Of a DNA stretch of 64,000 bases, positions 39,051 to 51,130 are shown piece after piece; within the stretch, counting starts at the first letter, position 1, and each line of letters begins with the position of its first letter. Below the pieces are notes generated by a model. That model had not been told where the DNA came from and made no database searches. It was given only the letters and a program-made list of their open reading frames with translations. Both the position numbers and the translations under genes were made by a program. Location of the stretch: the NCBI RefSeq assembly GCF_900112025.1, contig NZ_FOKL01000006.1, forward strand, positions 231,199-295,198, read 5' to 3'. This stretch comes from Janthinobacterium sp. 344. GTDB taxonomy: Bacteria > Pseudomonadota > Gammaproteobacteria > Burkholderiales > Burkholderiaceae_D.

Positions 39051-40514
39051 ATGCAAACTGTTTCCTGTCCCAGCTGCGGCGCGGAAGTCCACTTCCGTTC
39101 GCACGCTTCCGTGCTCGCCGTGTGCGAGTACTGCCACAGCACCATCCTCAAGGACGCCGACTCCGTCAGGGACCTGGGCAAGATGTCGGCCGTCCTGGAA
39201 GACTACACACCGATCCAGATCGGCACGGCCGGGGTGCACGATGGCGTGCACTTCACCGTCGTCGGGCGCATCCAGCAGCGCTACAGCGCCGGCACGTGGA
39301 ACGAGTGGTATGTGCTGTTCGACGATGCCAGCACGGCGTGGCTGGGCGACTCGTCCGGCCTGTACACCCTGACGCGCGAGCGCAAGACCCAGGACGCCCT
39401 GCCCGCCTTTGGCGAGCTGGCGCCGGGCAGGCGCTACACGATCTGCGGCGAACCGTATACGGCGGCCGAGATCCGCAATGCCGAATGCATCGCCGGCCAG
39501 GGCGAGCTGCCGTTCAAGGTGGGCGCCGGCTGGCGCATCCAGGTGGCGGATTTCCGCAACTACGCCAGCTTTGTCACGCTCGACTACACGGATGGCCCGC
39601 AGCCCGTCGTCTACCAGGGCGTGGCCGTCACGCTGGAGGGCTTGCAATGCCAGTTGCTGCGCGACGACGACGCCATCGCCAGGAGCGCCGGCAAATACCG
39701 CGGCAAGCTCGATGCGCTCGACTGCCCCTCCTGCGGCAGCGGCATCCAGTACGTGCCCGGCGCGGCGGCGCAGCTGGTGTGCCCCGCCTGCCACGCGCAG
39801 CTCGACGCCAGCGGCCCGGAAGCGCAGGTGCTGGCCATCGGCAAGCAGGTGCACGAGAACGCCGACATCACGCTGGAGCTGGGCGCCGGCGCGAAGATCA
39901 ACAATGTCGCGTACACCGTGATCGGCATGATGCGCCGCGCCGACGACGAAGGCAGCGAGTGGAACGAATACCTGCTGTACAACGCGCGCGCCGGCTTCTT
40001 CTGGCTGGTGGAAACGGACGATGGCTGGTCGCGTGCCAACGTGCTGCCGAACTGGCCCAGCTGGGCGTCCATGGATGCCGACAGCTGCACCCTCGATGGC
40101 GCCACCTACCGCAAGCTGTATGGCTATGGCTCGCAGGTCGTGTATGCGGCGGGCGCCTTCAACTGGAAGGTGGCCGTGGGCGACACCACGCAGGTGGTGG
40201 AATTCGAGCAGGGACAGAGCAAACTGGCGGCGGAAATCACGGCAGAGGAAATGACCTGGTCGCGCTCCGTGCCCGTCGCCTACGACCAGATGGCCGCCTG
40301 GTTCGGCGCCGCCTTCCATGGCGCCAGCAAGACGGCGCATATCCAGCTGAGCCACCGTGGCATCGCCAAGATCTTCATCGTCATCGTGCTGGTCTTGAAC
40401 GCGATCCCCATGTTCGTCTCGTTCTCCAGCACCCTGATGTGGAGCCTGCTGGGCTGCCTGGCGCTGTTCCTGCCGGCCGCCTTCCTCGACAAGAATGAAA
40501 AGAACCGCCCATGA
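39051..40514 (+). CDS. DUF4178 protein with two zinc ribbons and C-terminal membrane segments
   Basis: A 487-residue protein built from two similar halves. Each starts with a zinc ribbon (CPSCGAEVHF...CEYCHS at about 5-30; CPSCGSGIQY...CPACHAQ at about 225-252). Each continues with a DUF4178-like beta-rich domain containing W-NEW/YVLFDD or W-NEY/LLYNAR. The C-terminus has two hydrophobic segments (IFIVIVLVLNAIPMFVSF and LMWSLLGCLALFLPAAFL). The function is unknown. Its stop overlaps the start of the small peptide gene as ATGA. Confidence 0.82.
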   Translation: MQTVSCPSCGAEVHFRSHASVLAVCEYCHSTILKDADSVRDLGKMSAVLEDYTPIQIGTAGVHDGVHFTVVGRIQQRYSAGTWNEWYVLFDDASTAWLGDSSGLYTLTRERKTQDALPAFGELAPGRRYTICGEPYTAAEIRNAECIAGQGELPFKVGAGWRIQVADFRNYASFVTLDYTDGPQPVVYQGVAVTLEGLQCQLLRDDDAIARSAGKYRGKLDALDCPSCGSGIQYVPGAAAQLVCPACHAQLDASGPEAQVLAIGKQVHENADITLELGAGAKINNVAYTVIGMMRRADDEGSEWNEYLLYNARAGFFWLVETDDGWSRANVLPNWPSWASMDADSCTLDGATYRKLYGYGSQVVYAAGAFNWKVAVGDTTQVVEFEQGQSKLAAEITAEEMTWSRSVPVAYDQMAAWFGAAFHGASKTAHIQLSHRGIAKIFIVIVLVLNAIPMFVSFSSTLMWSLLGCLALFLPAAFLDKNEKNRP

Positions 40515-40687
40515 GTAAATATGTGATCTATGCCTTGATGGTGACGTTTTCCGTCACGGCCGCCAACTGGGTGCGCATGTTCAAGGTGGCCGGCAGCGGC
40601 AGCGGCGGCGGCAGCAGCTGGAGCTCGCGCACGGGCGGCGGCGGCGGCAGCTATGGCGGCGGCTCCAGCGGCGGCAGCCACAAATAA
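40511..40687 (+). CDS. 58-residue membrane peptide with Gly/Ser-rich tail
   Basis: The ATG overlaps the DUF4178 stop (ATGA) and the stop lies two bases before speD, so it is tightly packed in the operon. The protein starts with a hydrophobic helix (KYVIYALMVTFSVTAANWV). About 35 residues of mostly Gly and Ser follow, ending GGGSSGGSHK. I recognise no named family. The tail is low-complexity, but the tight coupling at both ends and the membrane segment argue for a real gene. Confidence 0.65.
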   Translation: MSKYVIYALMVTFSVTAANWVRMFKVAGSGSGGGSSWSSRTGGGGGSYGGGSSGGSHK

Positions 40688-40689
40688 GC

Positions 40690-41061
40690 ATGGCCGCCAC
40701 ACCGCATCTGCCCCTGGGCACCCATCTGCTGGCCGATTTGTCCGGCATCGCCGCGCCACGCCTGCGCGACTGCGCCGCGCTGGAACACTTGCTGCGCGCG
40801 GCGGCCAGCACGGCCGGCGCGCAAGTGCTGCACAGCCATTTCCACAGCTTTGGCGCGGGCATGGGCGTCACGGGCGTGGTGCTGCTGGCCGAATCGCACA
40901 TCTCCATCCACACGTGGCCGGAATGCGGCTTTGCCGCCGTCGACATCTTCATGTGCGGCGCGGCGCGGCCGCAACTGGCGCTCGACGCCATCAAGGATGC
41001 GCTGCAGGCGCCGCACTGCCAGCTGCAATCCGTACGGCGCGCGCCACCGGAGCACGCCTAG
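40690..41061 (+). CDS. speD: S-adenosylmethionine decarboxylase proenzyme family (small SpeD)
   Basis: A 123-residue pyruvoyl-enzyme precursor of the short bacterial class. The self-cleavage Ser is in AESHISIHTWPE, and the catalytic Cys is in DIFMCGAA. It would make decarboxylated SAM, the aminopropyl donor used by the spermidine-synthase-like protein encoded divergently at 35994. Some small SpeD homologues have been found to decarboxylate ornithine or arginine instead, so the substrate is open. The start lies two bases after the preceding stop. Confidence 0.88.
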   Translation: MAATPHLPLGTHLLADLSGIAAPRLRDCAALEHLLRAAASTAGAQVLHSHFHSFGAGMGVTGVVLLAESHISIHTWPECGFAAVDIFMCGAARPQLALDAIKDALQAPHCQLQSVRRAPPEHA

Positions 41062-41124
41062 GCTCGCTGGTGCATCGCGTGGCGATCGCTTACACTGTCG
41101 TCTCCTACTCCTACCGTGACTCCC

Positions 41125-41679
41125 ATGCGCCGTTCCGCCCTGCTTGCCCTGCCCCTGCTGCTGCTGGTTTCCGCCTGCGATGACTACACGGCGCCCAGCC
41201 TGTACCAGGCCACCACGCCCGAATGCAAGACGTGGATGGAAGGCTCGCGTTTCGAGCTGCCGCGCGGGATCAGCGTGTATGCCACGCCGCCCGTCACCCT
41301 GAAGGATGGCGGCACGGAACTGGCGCTGATTTTCACTCTTCCCGTCGGCACGCAAGCCAGCTTTACGCGCCTGTCCTTCCTGCTGGAAGAACCGCACAAG
41401 GAGCCGTTCGCCGAAGCCAAGGTGCTGACCATCTACCAGCGCGGCATGAGCCAGAAGGCGGAAATGGTCGACGTCATCGAAACGCTGCCCATCATGTTTG
41501 CCGCCGTCGGCAACAGCAAGGAAACCCAGTGGCGCCTGCGCCTGCAGCTGCCGCGCCAACTGCCGCAGCGCTTCGACCTGTCCATGCCCGACATGCTGGT
41601 CGCCGGCAAGCGCTATCCGGTGCGCACGTTTACCTACCGCTATTTCCCCGAGCGCCAGGCGTATGGCATGTGCAGCTAA
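41125..41679 (+). CDS. Hypothetical lipoprotein
   Basis: A 184-residue protein with a lipoprotein signal (RRSALLALPLLLLVSAC), the lipobox being LVSAC, so it should be anchored in the outer or inner membrane on the periplasmic side. The mature part is about 165 residues with no motif I recognise. An in-frame GTG at 41116 could be the start; I prefer ATG 41125. It follows speD by 63 bases on the same strand and may be the last gene of the operon. Confidence 0.65.
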   Translation: MRRSALLALPLLLLVSACDDYTAPSLYQATTPECKTWMEGSRFELPRGISVYATPPVTLKDGGTELALIFTLPVGTQASFTRLSFLLEEPHKEPFAEAKVLTIYQRGMSQKAEMVDVIETLPIMFAAVGNSKETQWRLRLQLPRQLPQRFDLSMPDMLVAGKRYPVRTFTYRYFPERQAYGMCS

Positions 41680-41732
41680 CGGCGATGGCGGAGCGGGAAA
41701 TGGGCAAGCATAAGCGACGCTAATTTCTGCAC

Positions 41733-41758
41733 AAAAAAAAGGCAGCCCGAAGGCTGCC
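41733..41758 (-). terminator. Intrinsic terminator of the ATP synthase operon
   Basis: The stem GGCAGCC-CGAA-GGCTGCC (41741-41758) is followed on the minus strand by eight Ts. It lies 24 bases after the atpC stop. It may also act on the plus strand for the lipoprotein transcript. Confidence 0.88.
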
Positions 41759-41782
41759 TTTCTTGTGCGGCGCAGATTGAAA

Positions 41783-42202
41783 TTAAATCTTGCGCAGCTT
41801 CTGGATCGCTGCCAGCTGCGCAATCGCGCTGGCCAGCTCGGCTTGCGCTTGCGCGTAGTCGATGCCCGAATCCTTGTTGTGGATATTTTCTTCCGCCAAC
41901 TTCTTCGCTTCCAGCGCTTTCGCTTCATCCAGGTCGTGACCGCGGATCGCGGTATCGGCCAGGACGGTCACGGTATCCGGTTGCACTTCCAGCAGGCCGC
42001 CGGCAACGAAGACGAACTCTTCTTCAGCCTGGCCGACTACCTTGATGCGGACCGCGCCCGGACGGATGCGGGTAATCAAAGGCGTGTGGCGTGGGTAGAT
42101 ACCCAGCTCGCCCTGCTCACCCGGCAACGCGACGAATTCTGCTTCGCCTGAAAAAATCAGTTCTTCAGCGGAAACCACGTCAACGTGAATTGTGTGTGCC
42201 AT
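41783..42202 (-). CDS. atpC: ATP synthase F1 subunit epsilon
   Basis: A 139-residue protein with the N-terminal beta-sandwich ([33 protein letters not shown]) and the two-helix C-terminal domain, as in bacterial epsilon. It belongs to the central stalk and inhibits ATP hydrolysis. It is the last gene of atpIBEFHAGDC. Confidence 0.97.
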   Translation of the reverse strand: MAHTIHVDVVSAEELIFSGEAEFVALPGEQGELGIYPRHTPLITRIRPGAVRIKVVGQAEEEFVFVAGGLLEVQPDTVTVLADTAIRGHDLDEAKALEAKKLAEENIHNKDSGIDYAQAQAELASAIAQLAAIQKLRKI

Positions 42203-42264
42203 GTGTGTCCTATCGGGTTGAAGAACCCCGCCGTGTAAGGGGCGGGGTTAGGCCCAGACTTAAC

Positions 42265-44570
<2,306 letters not shown>

Positions 44571-44633
44571 GAGTCCTTACTCCTTCTGCGCGTAGGGCGG
44601 CGCCTCACTCAAAGGTGGGCACCGCCTGGCCGC

Positions 44634-46175
44634 TTAATATGCGCCGGATTTCTTGAAATCAGCAATGGCCGCCGACAGAGTTGCTTCGCTGTCTTTGTCG
44701 AGTTGCTTGGTTTCTTCGATCTTGGCCAGCAGAGCAGCTTGCTTGGTCTTCATGTAAGCGTGGACACCAGCTTCGAACGACAGCACTTGCTTGACTGGCA
44801 CGTCGTCCATGAAGCCTTTGTTCACCGAGAACAGCGATACGGCCATCAGCGAGATCGACAGTGGCGAGTACTGGGCTTGCTTGAGCAATTCCGTCACGCG
44901 CGCACCACGGTCCAGCTGCTTGCGGGTCGATTCATCCAGGTCCGAAGCGAACTGCGCAAACGCGGCCAGTTCACGGTACTGCGCCAAGTCGGTACGGATA
45001 CCGCCGGACAGGTTTTTGATGACCTTGGTCTGGGCGGCGCCACCGACGCGCGATACGGAAATACCGGCGTTAATCGCAGGACGGATACCGGCGTTGAACA
45101 GCGAGGTTTCCAGGAAGATCTGACCGTCGGTAATCGAAATCACGTTGGTTGGCACGAATGCGGACACGTCGCCAGCTTGCGTTTCAATGATCGGCAGTGC
45201 CGTCAGGGAACCGGTCTTGCCTTTGACGGCGCCGTCGGTGAACTTCTCGACGTAGTCGGCGTTCACGCGTGCTGCGCGTTCCAGCAGGCGGCTGTGCAGG
45301 TAGAACACGTCGCCTGGGTACGCTTCGCGACCTGGTGGACGGCGCAGCAGCAGCGAGATTTGACGGTATGCAACAGCTTGTTTGGACAGATCATCGTAGA
45401 CGATCAGGGCATCTTCACCGCGGTCACGGAAGTATTCGCCCATGGCGCAACCGGAGTACGGCGAGATGTATTGCATGGCGGCCGATTCCGAAGCGGAAGC
45501 GGCGACAACGATGGTGTATTCCATCGCGCCGTGCTGTTCCAGCGAGCGCACGATGTTCTTGATCGACGAGGCTTTTTGGCCAATCGCGACGTAGATACAT
45601 TTCATGCCCTGGCCTTTTTGATTGATGATCGCATCAATCGCCACAGCCGACTTGCCGGTTTGACGGTCGCCGATGATCAGTTCGCGCTGGCCGCGGCCAA
45701 CGGGAACCATCGCATCGATCGACTTCAGGCCGGTTTGCATCGGTTGCGACACGGATTCACGGGCGATCACGCCCGGAGCGATTTTTTCAATCGCGGCCGT
45801 CAGTTTGGTGTCGATGGCGCCTTTGCCGTCGATCGGCTGGCCCAGCGCGTTGACCACGCGGCCGAGCAGCTCAGGACCGACTGGCACTTCCAGAATGCGG
45901 CCGGTGCATTTCACCGTGTCGCCTTCGGAGATGTGCTCGTAGGCACCCAGAATCACGGAGCCGACGGAGTCGCGTTCCAGATTCATCGCCAGGCCAAACG
46001 TGTTGCCTGGGAATTCCAGCATCTCGCCTTGCATCACGTCCGACAAACCGTGGATGCGGCAGATACCGTCGGCGACGGAGATAACCGTGCCTTGATTACG
46101 CACTTCAGCGCCGCCGTCAAGACCTTGGATCCGGCTCTTGATCAACTCGCTGATTTCAGATGGGTTGAGTTGCAT
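44634..46175 (-). CDS. atpA: ATP synthase F1 subunit alpha
   Basis: A 513-residue non-catalytic nucleotide-binding subunit with the P-loop [15 protein letters not shown] and the signature [14 protein letters not shown]. Its N-terminal [15 protein letters not shown] contacts the peripheral stalk. Normal length. Confidence 0.98.
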   Translation of the reverse strand: MQLNPSEISELIKSRIQGLDGGAEVRNQGTVISVADGICRIHGLSDVMQGEMLEFPGNTFGLAMNLERDSVGSVILGAYEHISEGDTVKCTGRILEVPVGPELLGRVVNALGQPIDGKGAIDTKLTAAIEKIAPGVIARESVSQPMQTGLKSIDAMVPVGRGQRELIIGDRQTGKSAVAIDAIINQKGQGMKCIYVAIGQKASSIKNIVRSLEQHGAMEYTIVVAASASESAAMQYISPYSGCAMGEYFRDRGEDALIVYDDLSKQAVAYRQISLLLRRPPGREAYPGDVFYLHSRLLERAARVNADYVEKFTDGAVKGKTGSLTALPIIETQAGDVSAFVPTNVISITDGQIFLETSLFNAGIRPAINAGISVSRVGGAAQTKVIKNLSGGIRTDLAQYRELAAFAQFASDLDESTRKQLDRGARVTELLKQAQYSPLSISLMAVSLFSVNKGFMDDVPVKQVLSFEAGVHAYMKTKQAALLAKIEETKQLDKDSEATLSAAIADFKKSGAY

Positions 46176-46253
46176 ACTAACTCCTAAAAGTGTTTCTCTC
46201 AGCTTGCGCGAGGGGTAAGGGTCTGTCTAAGCTGGCCTGCCGAAGCGCGTGTC

Positions 46254-46799
46254 TTACGACACCAGTGCAGCGTGCAGTTGCTGCAGCTTGGCGCGCACCG
46301 AGGTATCGAGCACTTGGTCGCCAACAACCACGCGCACGCCGCCGAGCAGCGATGGATCCACTGTGACGGCAGGGTTGAGCTTACGACTGAATTTCTTTTC
46401 CAGCGTTGCGACCAGCTCGGCCGTTTGGCCTTCGCTCAGATCGAAAGCGCTCGTGATCTCGGCGTCAGCCGCACCTTCCAGGCCATTTTTCAAGGCATGG
46501 AATTGCGCGCCGATTTCCGGCAGCAGGCTGATGCGGCCATTTTCGATCAACATGGTGACGAAGTTTTTCACTTCCTCATTGAGCGGCGATTTCAACAACG
46601 ACAGGATGGTGGCGGCGACGTCGCTTTCCGAAACTTTCGGATTGCGCGCGTACGCCTGTACCTCGGGGTGGCTACCGATCTGTGCCAGTTCGGACACCAG
46701 TTCGGACCACGCCGCGAGGTTGCTTGACTCCTTACCAGCTTGGGCTACGCGGAACAAAGCTTCCGCGTAGGGACGGGCGACGGTTGCGAGTTCTGCCAT
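46254..46799 (-). CDS. atpH: ATP synthase F1 subunit delta
   Basis: A 181-residue peripheral-stalk subunit starting [20 protein letters not shown], with the C-terminal [22 protein letters not shown] signature of the OSCP/delta family. It lies two bases after the atpF stop, so translation is probably coupled. Confidence 0.96.
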   Translation of the reverse strand: MAELATVARPYAEALFRVAQAGKESSNLAAWSELVSELAQIGSHPEVQAYARNPKVSESDVAATILSLLKSPLNEEVKNFVTMLIENGRISLLPEIGAQFHALKNGLEGAADAEITSAFDLSEGQTAELVATLEKKFSRKLNPAVTVDPSLLGGVRVVVGDQVLDTSVRAKLQQLHAALVS

Positions 46800-46801
46800 G
46801 A

Positions 46802-47272
46802 TTACAGCTCGACAGCAAGACGCTGCAACATTTCGGCGTGAGCCGTTGGGTTTACTTCACGCTTCAAGATCTGCTCGGCACCCTTGACAGCCAGGTCAGC
46901 CACCTGAGCGCGCAATTGTTCGCGTGCTTTCGACAGTTGCTGTTCGGCGTCCGACTGGGCTTGCGCAATGATACGCGCAGCTTCAGCTTGAGCATTTTGC
47001 TTGATCTCTTCAGCAACCAGCTGCGCGCGCTTTTCAGCGTCCGCAACGCGTTGCGAAGCTTCTTCACGTGCACTGTTCAATGCCTCTTGCGCACGCTTTT
47101 CAGCGACAGCCATCGAAGCCTGACCTTGATCGGCCGCAGCCAATCCATCCGCGATTCGTTTGGCACGCTCATCCAGCGCATTGTTCAACGCTGGAAATAC
47201 GAACTTCATCGAGAACCAGACCAACACCGCGAAGGTGATCATCTGGCCGATGAGCGACATATTGATGTCCAT
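46802..47272 (-). CDS. atpF: ATP synthase F0 subunit b
   Basis: A 156-residue protein with one N-terminal membrane helix ([20 protein letters not shown]) and a long Ala/Glu/Arg-rich coiled coil that forms the peripheral stalk. Normal length. Confidence 0.97.
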   Translation of the reverse strand: MDINMSLIGQMITFAVLVWFSMKFVFPALNNALDERAKRIADGLAAADQGQASMAVAEKRAQEALNSAREEASQRVADAEKRAQLVAEEIKQNAQAEAARIIAQAQSDAEQQLSKAREQLRAQVADLAVKGAEQILKREVNPTAHAEMLQRLAVEL

Positions 47273-47315
47273 ACCTTTGCTCCTAACTAAAAGTTTCTCC
47301 TAGGGTTGGAGCGAA

Positions 47316-47603
<288 letters not shown>

Positions 47604-47653
47604 CTAAATTTAAAAACGAAAGATACTAAAAAAACAAAATATAAAGTCGATGA

Positions 47654-48484
<831 letters not shown>

Positions 48485-48514
48485 TCAGAGCTCAACAGGC
48501 CCCAAAACCAATGA

Positions 48515-48883
48515 TTAAACAGCGAGCAATGAAAACCAGTATGCTAAGGTTGCCACCGCGAAACCCAAGATCAGCCATAACCAGGCGGCCGACTGAAACA
48601 ACACCAGTGCCAAGATAAAGAGCACCGCTGTGATAAATATTTTCACCACTTCTGCGCGCAAATGCGCCCGGAATGCTTTGTTGGCGTCGCTAGAACCGCG
48701 AACCACCAACAGGGCATATGCCAGGCTACCGATGACTGCGATAGCGCCGCCGTATGCGGCGGACCAGCCTTTCACACTGCCACCGAAAAACAGGGTGACC
48801 GTGGCAAAACTGATAGCGATTGCTAGCTGCAAAGCAACTACTTTGTAGACTGGTTTGGCAATATTTTGTTGTGAATCACTCAA
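48515..48883 (-). CDS. atpI: ATP synthase accessory protein I
   Basis: A 122-residue protein with four hydrophobic segments at the head of the atp operon. AtpI proteins assist c-ring assembly and magnesium supply. Sequence conservation in the family is weak, so the call rests on position, size and topology. Confidence 0.9.
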   Translation of the reverse strand: MSDSQQNIAKPVYKVVALQLAIAISFATVTLFFGGSVKGWSAAYGGAIAVIGSLAYALLVVRGSSDANKAFRAHLRAEVVKIFITAVLFILALVLFQSAAWLWLILGFAVATLAYWFSLLAV

Positions 48884-48925
48884 TTACCAGGTTCCCAGAA
48901 AAATCTACACACGCAAAGACACGGG

Positions 48926-48955
48926 ATTATAGTTGGCTTTGATCTATAGAGTCAA
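48926..48955 (-). promoter_or_regulatory. Sigma-70 promoter of the ATP synthase operon
   Basis: Read on the minus strand, TTGACT, an 18-base spacer and TATAAT lie 43 bases upstream of the atpI start. This is the best promoter match in the window. The rest of the gap to parB (48956-49177) has no gene or clear signal. Confidence 0.75.
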
Positions 48956-49177
48956 ACGTTGCTGCACCGCAGCAGGGCAATTGCTGCGTGAAACTGACGC
49001 TTTACCGACTATTCGCCGCCATTTGCACCACTATATGGCAAAGTCGCTTGCCGGGCCGCTTCCAGCCGTGTTATCAAGGAATTATGCACTGCGACCGGAA
49101 AGCATTGGCAGCCTGTCCACAGCGCCGGCCCCGGCCTTTTCCCGCAACTTCTTCCCGCATCTTTGCCAACTTGCTAT

Positions 49178-50062
49178 TTAACCACGCAAGCGCGTCAACA
49201 ATCCATCCAGGACGTCAAGATCGGCAAAATCGATCACCAGCTGGCCGCGGCCCTTATTGCCCATCTTGAACACCACCGGCGTGGCCAGGGCATCGGACAG
49301 TTCCTCTTCCAGGCGGGCGATATCGCCGGACTTTTCCTTCTGCCGCGATTCGACGGGATGGGCCGCTTCCTCGATCGTGCGGTTGACGAGCTTTTCCGTT
49401 TCGCGCACGGACAGGCGTTTGGCCACCACCTGGTTCGCCAGCGTGATCTGACTGGCCGCGTCGACGGCCAGCAGCGCGCGCGCATGCCCCATGTCGATAT
49501 CGCCGGCCATCAGCATGGTCTGCACGGGGTTGGCCAGATTCATCAGGCGCAACAGATTGGAGACGGCGCTGCGCGAGCGTCCCAGCGCAGTGGCCGCTTG
49601 CTCATGCGTAAAGCTGAAGTCGGCGATCAGGCGGTGGATGCCCTGCGCCTCTTCCAGGGGATTCAAGTCTTCGCGCTGGATGTTCTCGATCAGCGCCATG
49701 GCGGCGGCGGCCAGATCGTCCACGTCGCGCACCAGCACCGGCACTTCCGTCAGGCCCGCCAGTTGCGAGGCGCGGAAACGGCGTTCGCCGGCGATGATTT
49801 CATATTTGACAAGCCCGCTCAGGGTATCGTGCCCGATCGGGCGCACCAGGATCGGCTGCATCAGCCCCTGCGCCTTGATCGAGGCGGCCAGTTCATTGAG
49901 GGCCCCCTCGTCCATGCGCGTGCGCGGCTGGTATTTGCCGGCTTGCATTTGTGACACGGGCAAGTTCGATGGTTGAGTCGTGTCCGCACTGGCGAAGTCG
50001 CCGCCGCCGCCCAGGAGGGCGTCGAGTCCGCGACCCAGTCCTTTTAATTTTTTCGTAGCCAT
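49178..50062 (-). CDS. parB: Chromosome-partitioning protein ParB
   Basis: A 294-residue protein. The N-terminal KKLKGLGRGLDALLGG is the ParA-contacting tail. The CTP-binding motifs are PRTRMDEGALNELAASIKAQ and IAGERRFRASQLAGL, and the helix-turn-helix is FTHEQAATALGRSRSAVSNLLRL. It binds parS sites, several of which lie at 53-60 kb. It is separated from parA by 144 bases that hold a strong hairpin. Confidence 0.96.
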   Translation of the reverse strand: MATKKLKGLGRGLDALLGGGGDFASADTTQPSNLPVSQMQAGKYQPRTRMDEGALNELAASIKAQGLMQPILVRPIGHDTLSGLVKYEIIAGERRFRASQLAGLTEVPVLVRDVDDLAAAAMALIENIQREDLNPLEEAQGIHRLIADFSFTHEQAATALGRSRSAVSNLLRLMNLANPVQTMLMAGDIDMGHARALLAVDAASQITLANQVVAKRLSVRETEKLVNRTIEEAAHPVESRQKEKSGDIARLEEELSDALATPVVFKMGNKGRGQLVIDFADLDVLDGLLTRLRG

Positions 50063-50080
50063 GCTGTCCTAACTAACTAA

Positions 50081-50121
50081 GGGGTCAGACCCTCCGGGAC
50101 TCGGCGTCCCCGTCTGACCCC
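50081..50121. repeat. GGGGTCAGAC inverted repeat in the parA-parB gap
   Basis: GGGGTCAGAC (50081-50090) and GTCTGACCCC (50112-50121) form a perfect 10-bp stem that contains an inner GGGAC/GTCCC stem. Related blocks (GGGGCCAGACCC, GGGGCCGACCCC) follow at about 50169-50196. The whole gap 50063-50206 is built of such units. Confidence 0.7.
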
Positions 50122-50206
50122 AGTATTTTTCTTGGGGTTGGCAATTTTTTAGCCCAACCGCTAAAGCCGGGGCCAGACCCAAAGGGGCCGACCCCGATAC
50201 TGCTGT

Positions 50207-50977
50207 TTACATATGCTTGATGCGTTCGACCATCTCGGCGCCGAAGGCGATATACGCCTGCGCACCTTTCGAGCTGGGGTCGAAGGTCACGCCGGGCAAG
50301 CCGTACGATGGCGCTTCGGCCAGGCGCACGTTGCGCGGGATGATGGTATTGAAGACCTTGTCGCCAAAGTGCTGTTCCAGCTGGGCCGACACCTGTTGCG
50401 ATAATGTCATGCGCGGATCGAACATCACGCGCAACAGCCCAATGATCTTCAAATCCGGGTTCAGGTTGGCATGCACCTTCTTGATGGTGTTGACCAGGTC
50501 GGACAAGCCTTCCAGCGCGTAGTACTCGCACTGCATCGGGATGATCACGCCATGCGCGGCGCACAAGCCGTTCAGGGTCAGCATCGATAATGCCGGCGGG
50601 CAATCAACTAAGATGAAATCGTATTCGCCGTCCACTTCGGCCAGCGCATCCTTCAGGCGGCGCTCGCGGTTGTCCAGTTCAACCATCTCCACTTCGGCGC
50701 CGGCCAGTTCACGGTTCGACGGCAGCACATCGAACCGCCCCGCTTCCGACCGCTGGCGTGCCGTCTTGACATCGGATTCGCCCAGCATCACTTCATAGGT
50801 CGACGCCTTCAGGCCGGCCTTGTTGATGCCGGCGCCCATGGTCGCATTGCCCTGCGGGTCGAGGTCGACCAGCAGCACGCGCTGGTTCAACTTGGCCAGA
50901 CCGGCGGACAGGTTGACGCTTGTTGTGGTTTTACCAACACCACCCTTTTGATTTGCTACACAAAAAATTTTGGCCAT
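50207..50977 (-). CDS. parA: Chromosome-partitioning ATPase ParA (Soj type)
   Basis: A 256-residue deviant-Walker ATPase. NQKGGVGKTTTSVNLSAGLA is the P-loop with signature Lys, DLDPQGNAT is Walker A', and FILVDCPPALSMLTLNGL is Walker B. It has the short N-terminus of chromosomal, not plasmid, ParAs. I start at 50977, where MAKIFCVANQK begins; a longer frame lacks family similarity. It forms an operon with parB and follows rsmG after a 9-bp repeat array. Confidence 0.96.
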   Translation of the reverse strand: MAKIFCVANQKGGVGKTTTSVNLSAGLAKLNQRVLLVDLDPQGNATMGAGINKAGLKASTYEVMLGESDVKTARQRSEAGRFDVLPSNRELAGAEVEMVELDNRERRLKDALAEVDGEYDFILVDCPPALSMLTLNGLCAAHGVIIPMQCEYYALEGLSDLVNTIKKVHANLNPDLKIIGLLRVMFDPRMTLSQQVSAQLEQHFGDKVFNTIIPRNVRLAEAPSYGLPGVTFDPSSKGAQAYIAFGAEMVERIKHM

Positions 50978-51039
50978 GTATCTTCTAGTTGTAAATAGGT
51001 GCAAACTTCATCGTGCGCCCCGGCATCCGGCCGAAACGA

Positions 51040-51129
51040 TTTATACTATTTATTTCATTTATACGATATAAATCGTTTATACGGTTTATATAATTTATAC
51101 CGCATAAACTGTTTATATCATTTATACCG
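51040..51129. repeat. Ten-unit, 9-bp-phased AT-rich array upstream of parA
   Basis: From 51040 to 51129 the sequence falls exactly into ten 9-bp units. Eight begin TTTAT, mostly TTTATA plus three variable bases (CTA, CGA, CGG, TAA, CCG, TCA, CCG), and two units are inverted (TATAAATCG, CATAAACTG). On the minus strand, parA's sense, this is a ladder of TATAAA hexamers. It ends one base before the rsmG stop codon and is far more AT-rich than its surroundings. Confidence 0.8.
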
Positions 51130-51130
51130 T

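Noticed and set aside
48956..49177. A small gene between atpI and parB
   Set aside because: No frame with a plausible start and composition; the stretch looks like plain intergenic DNA beside the atp promoter.
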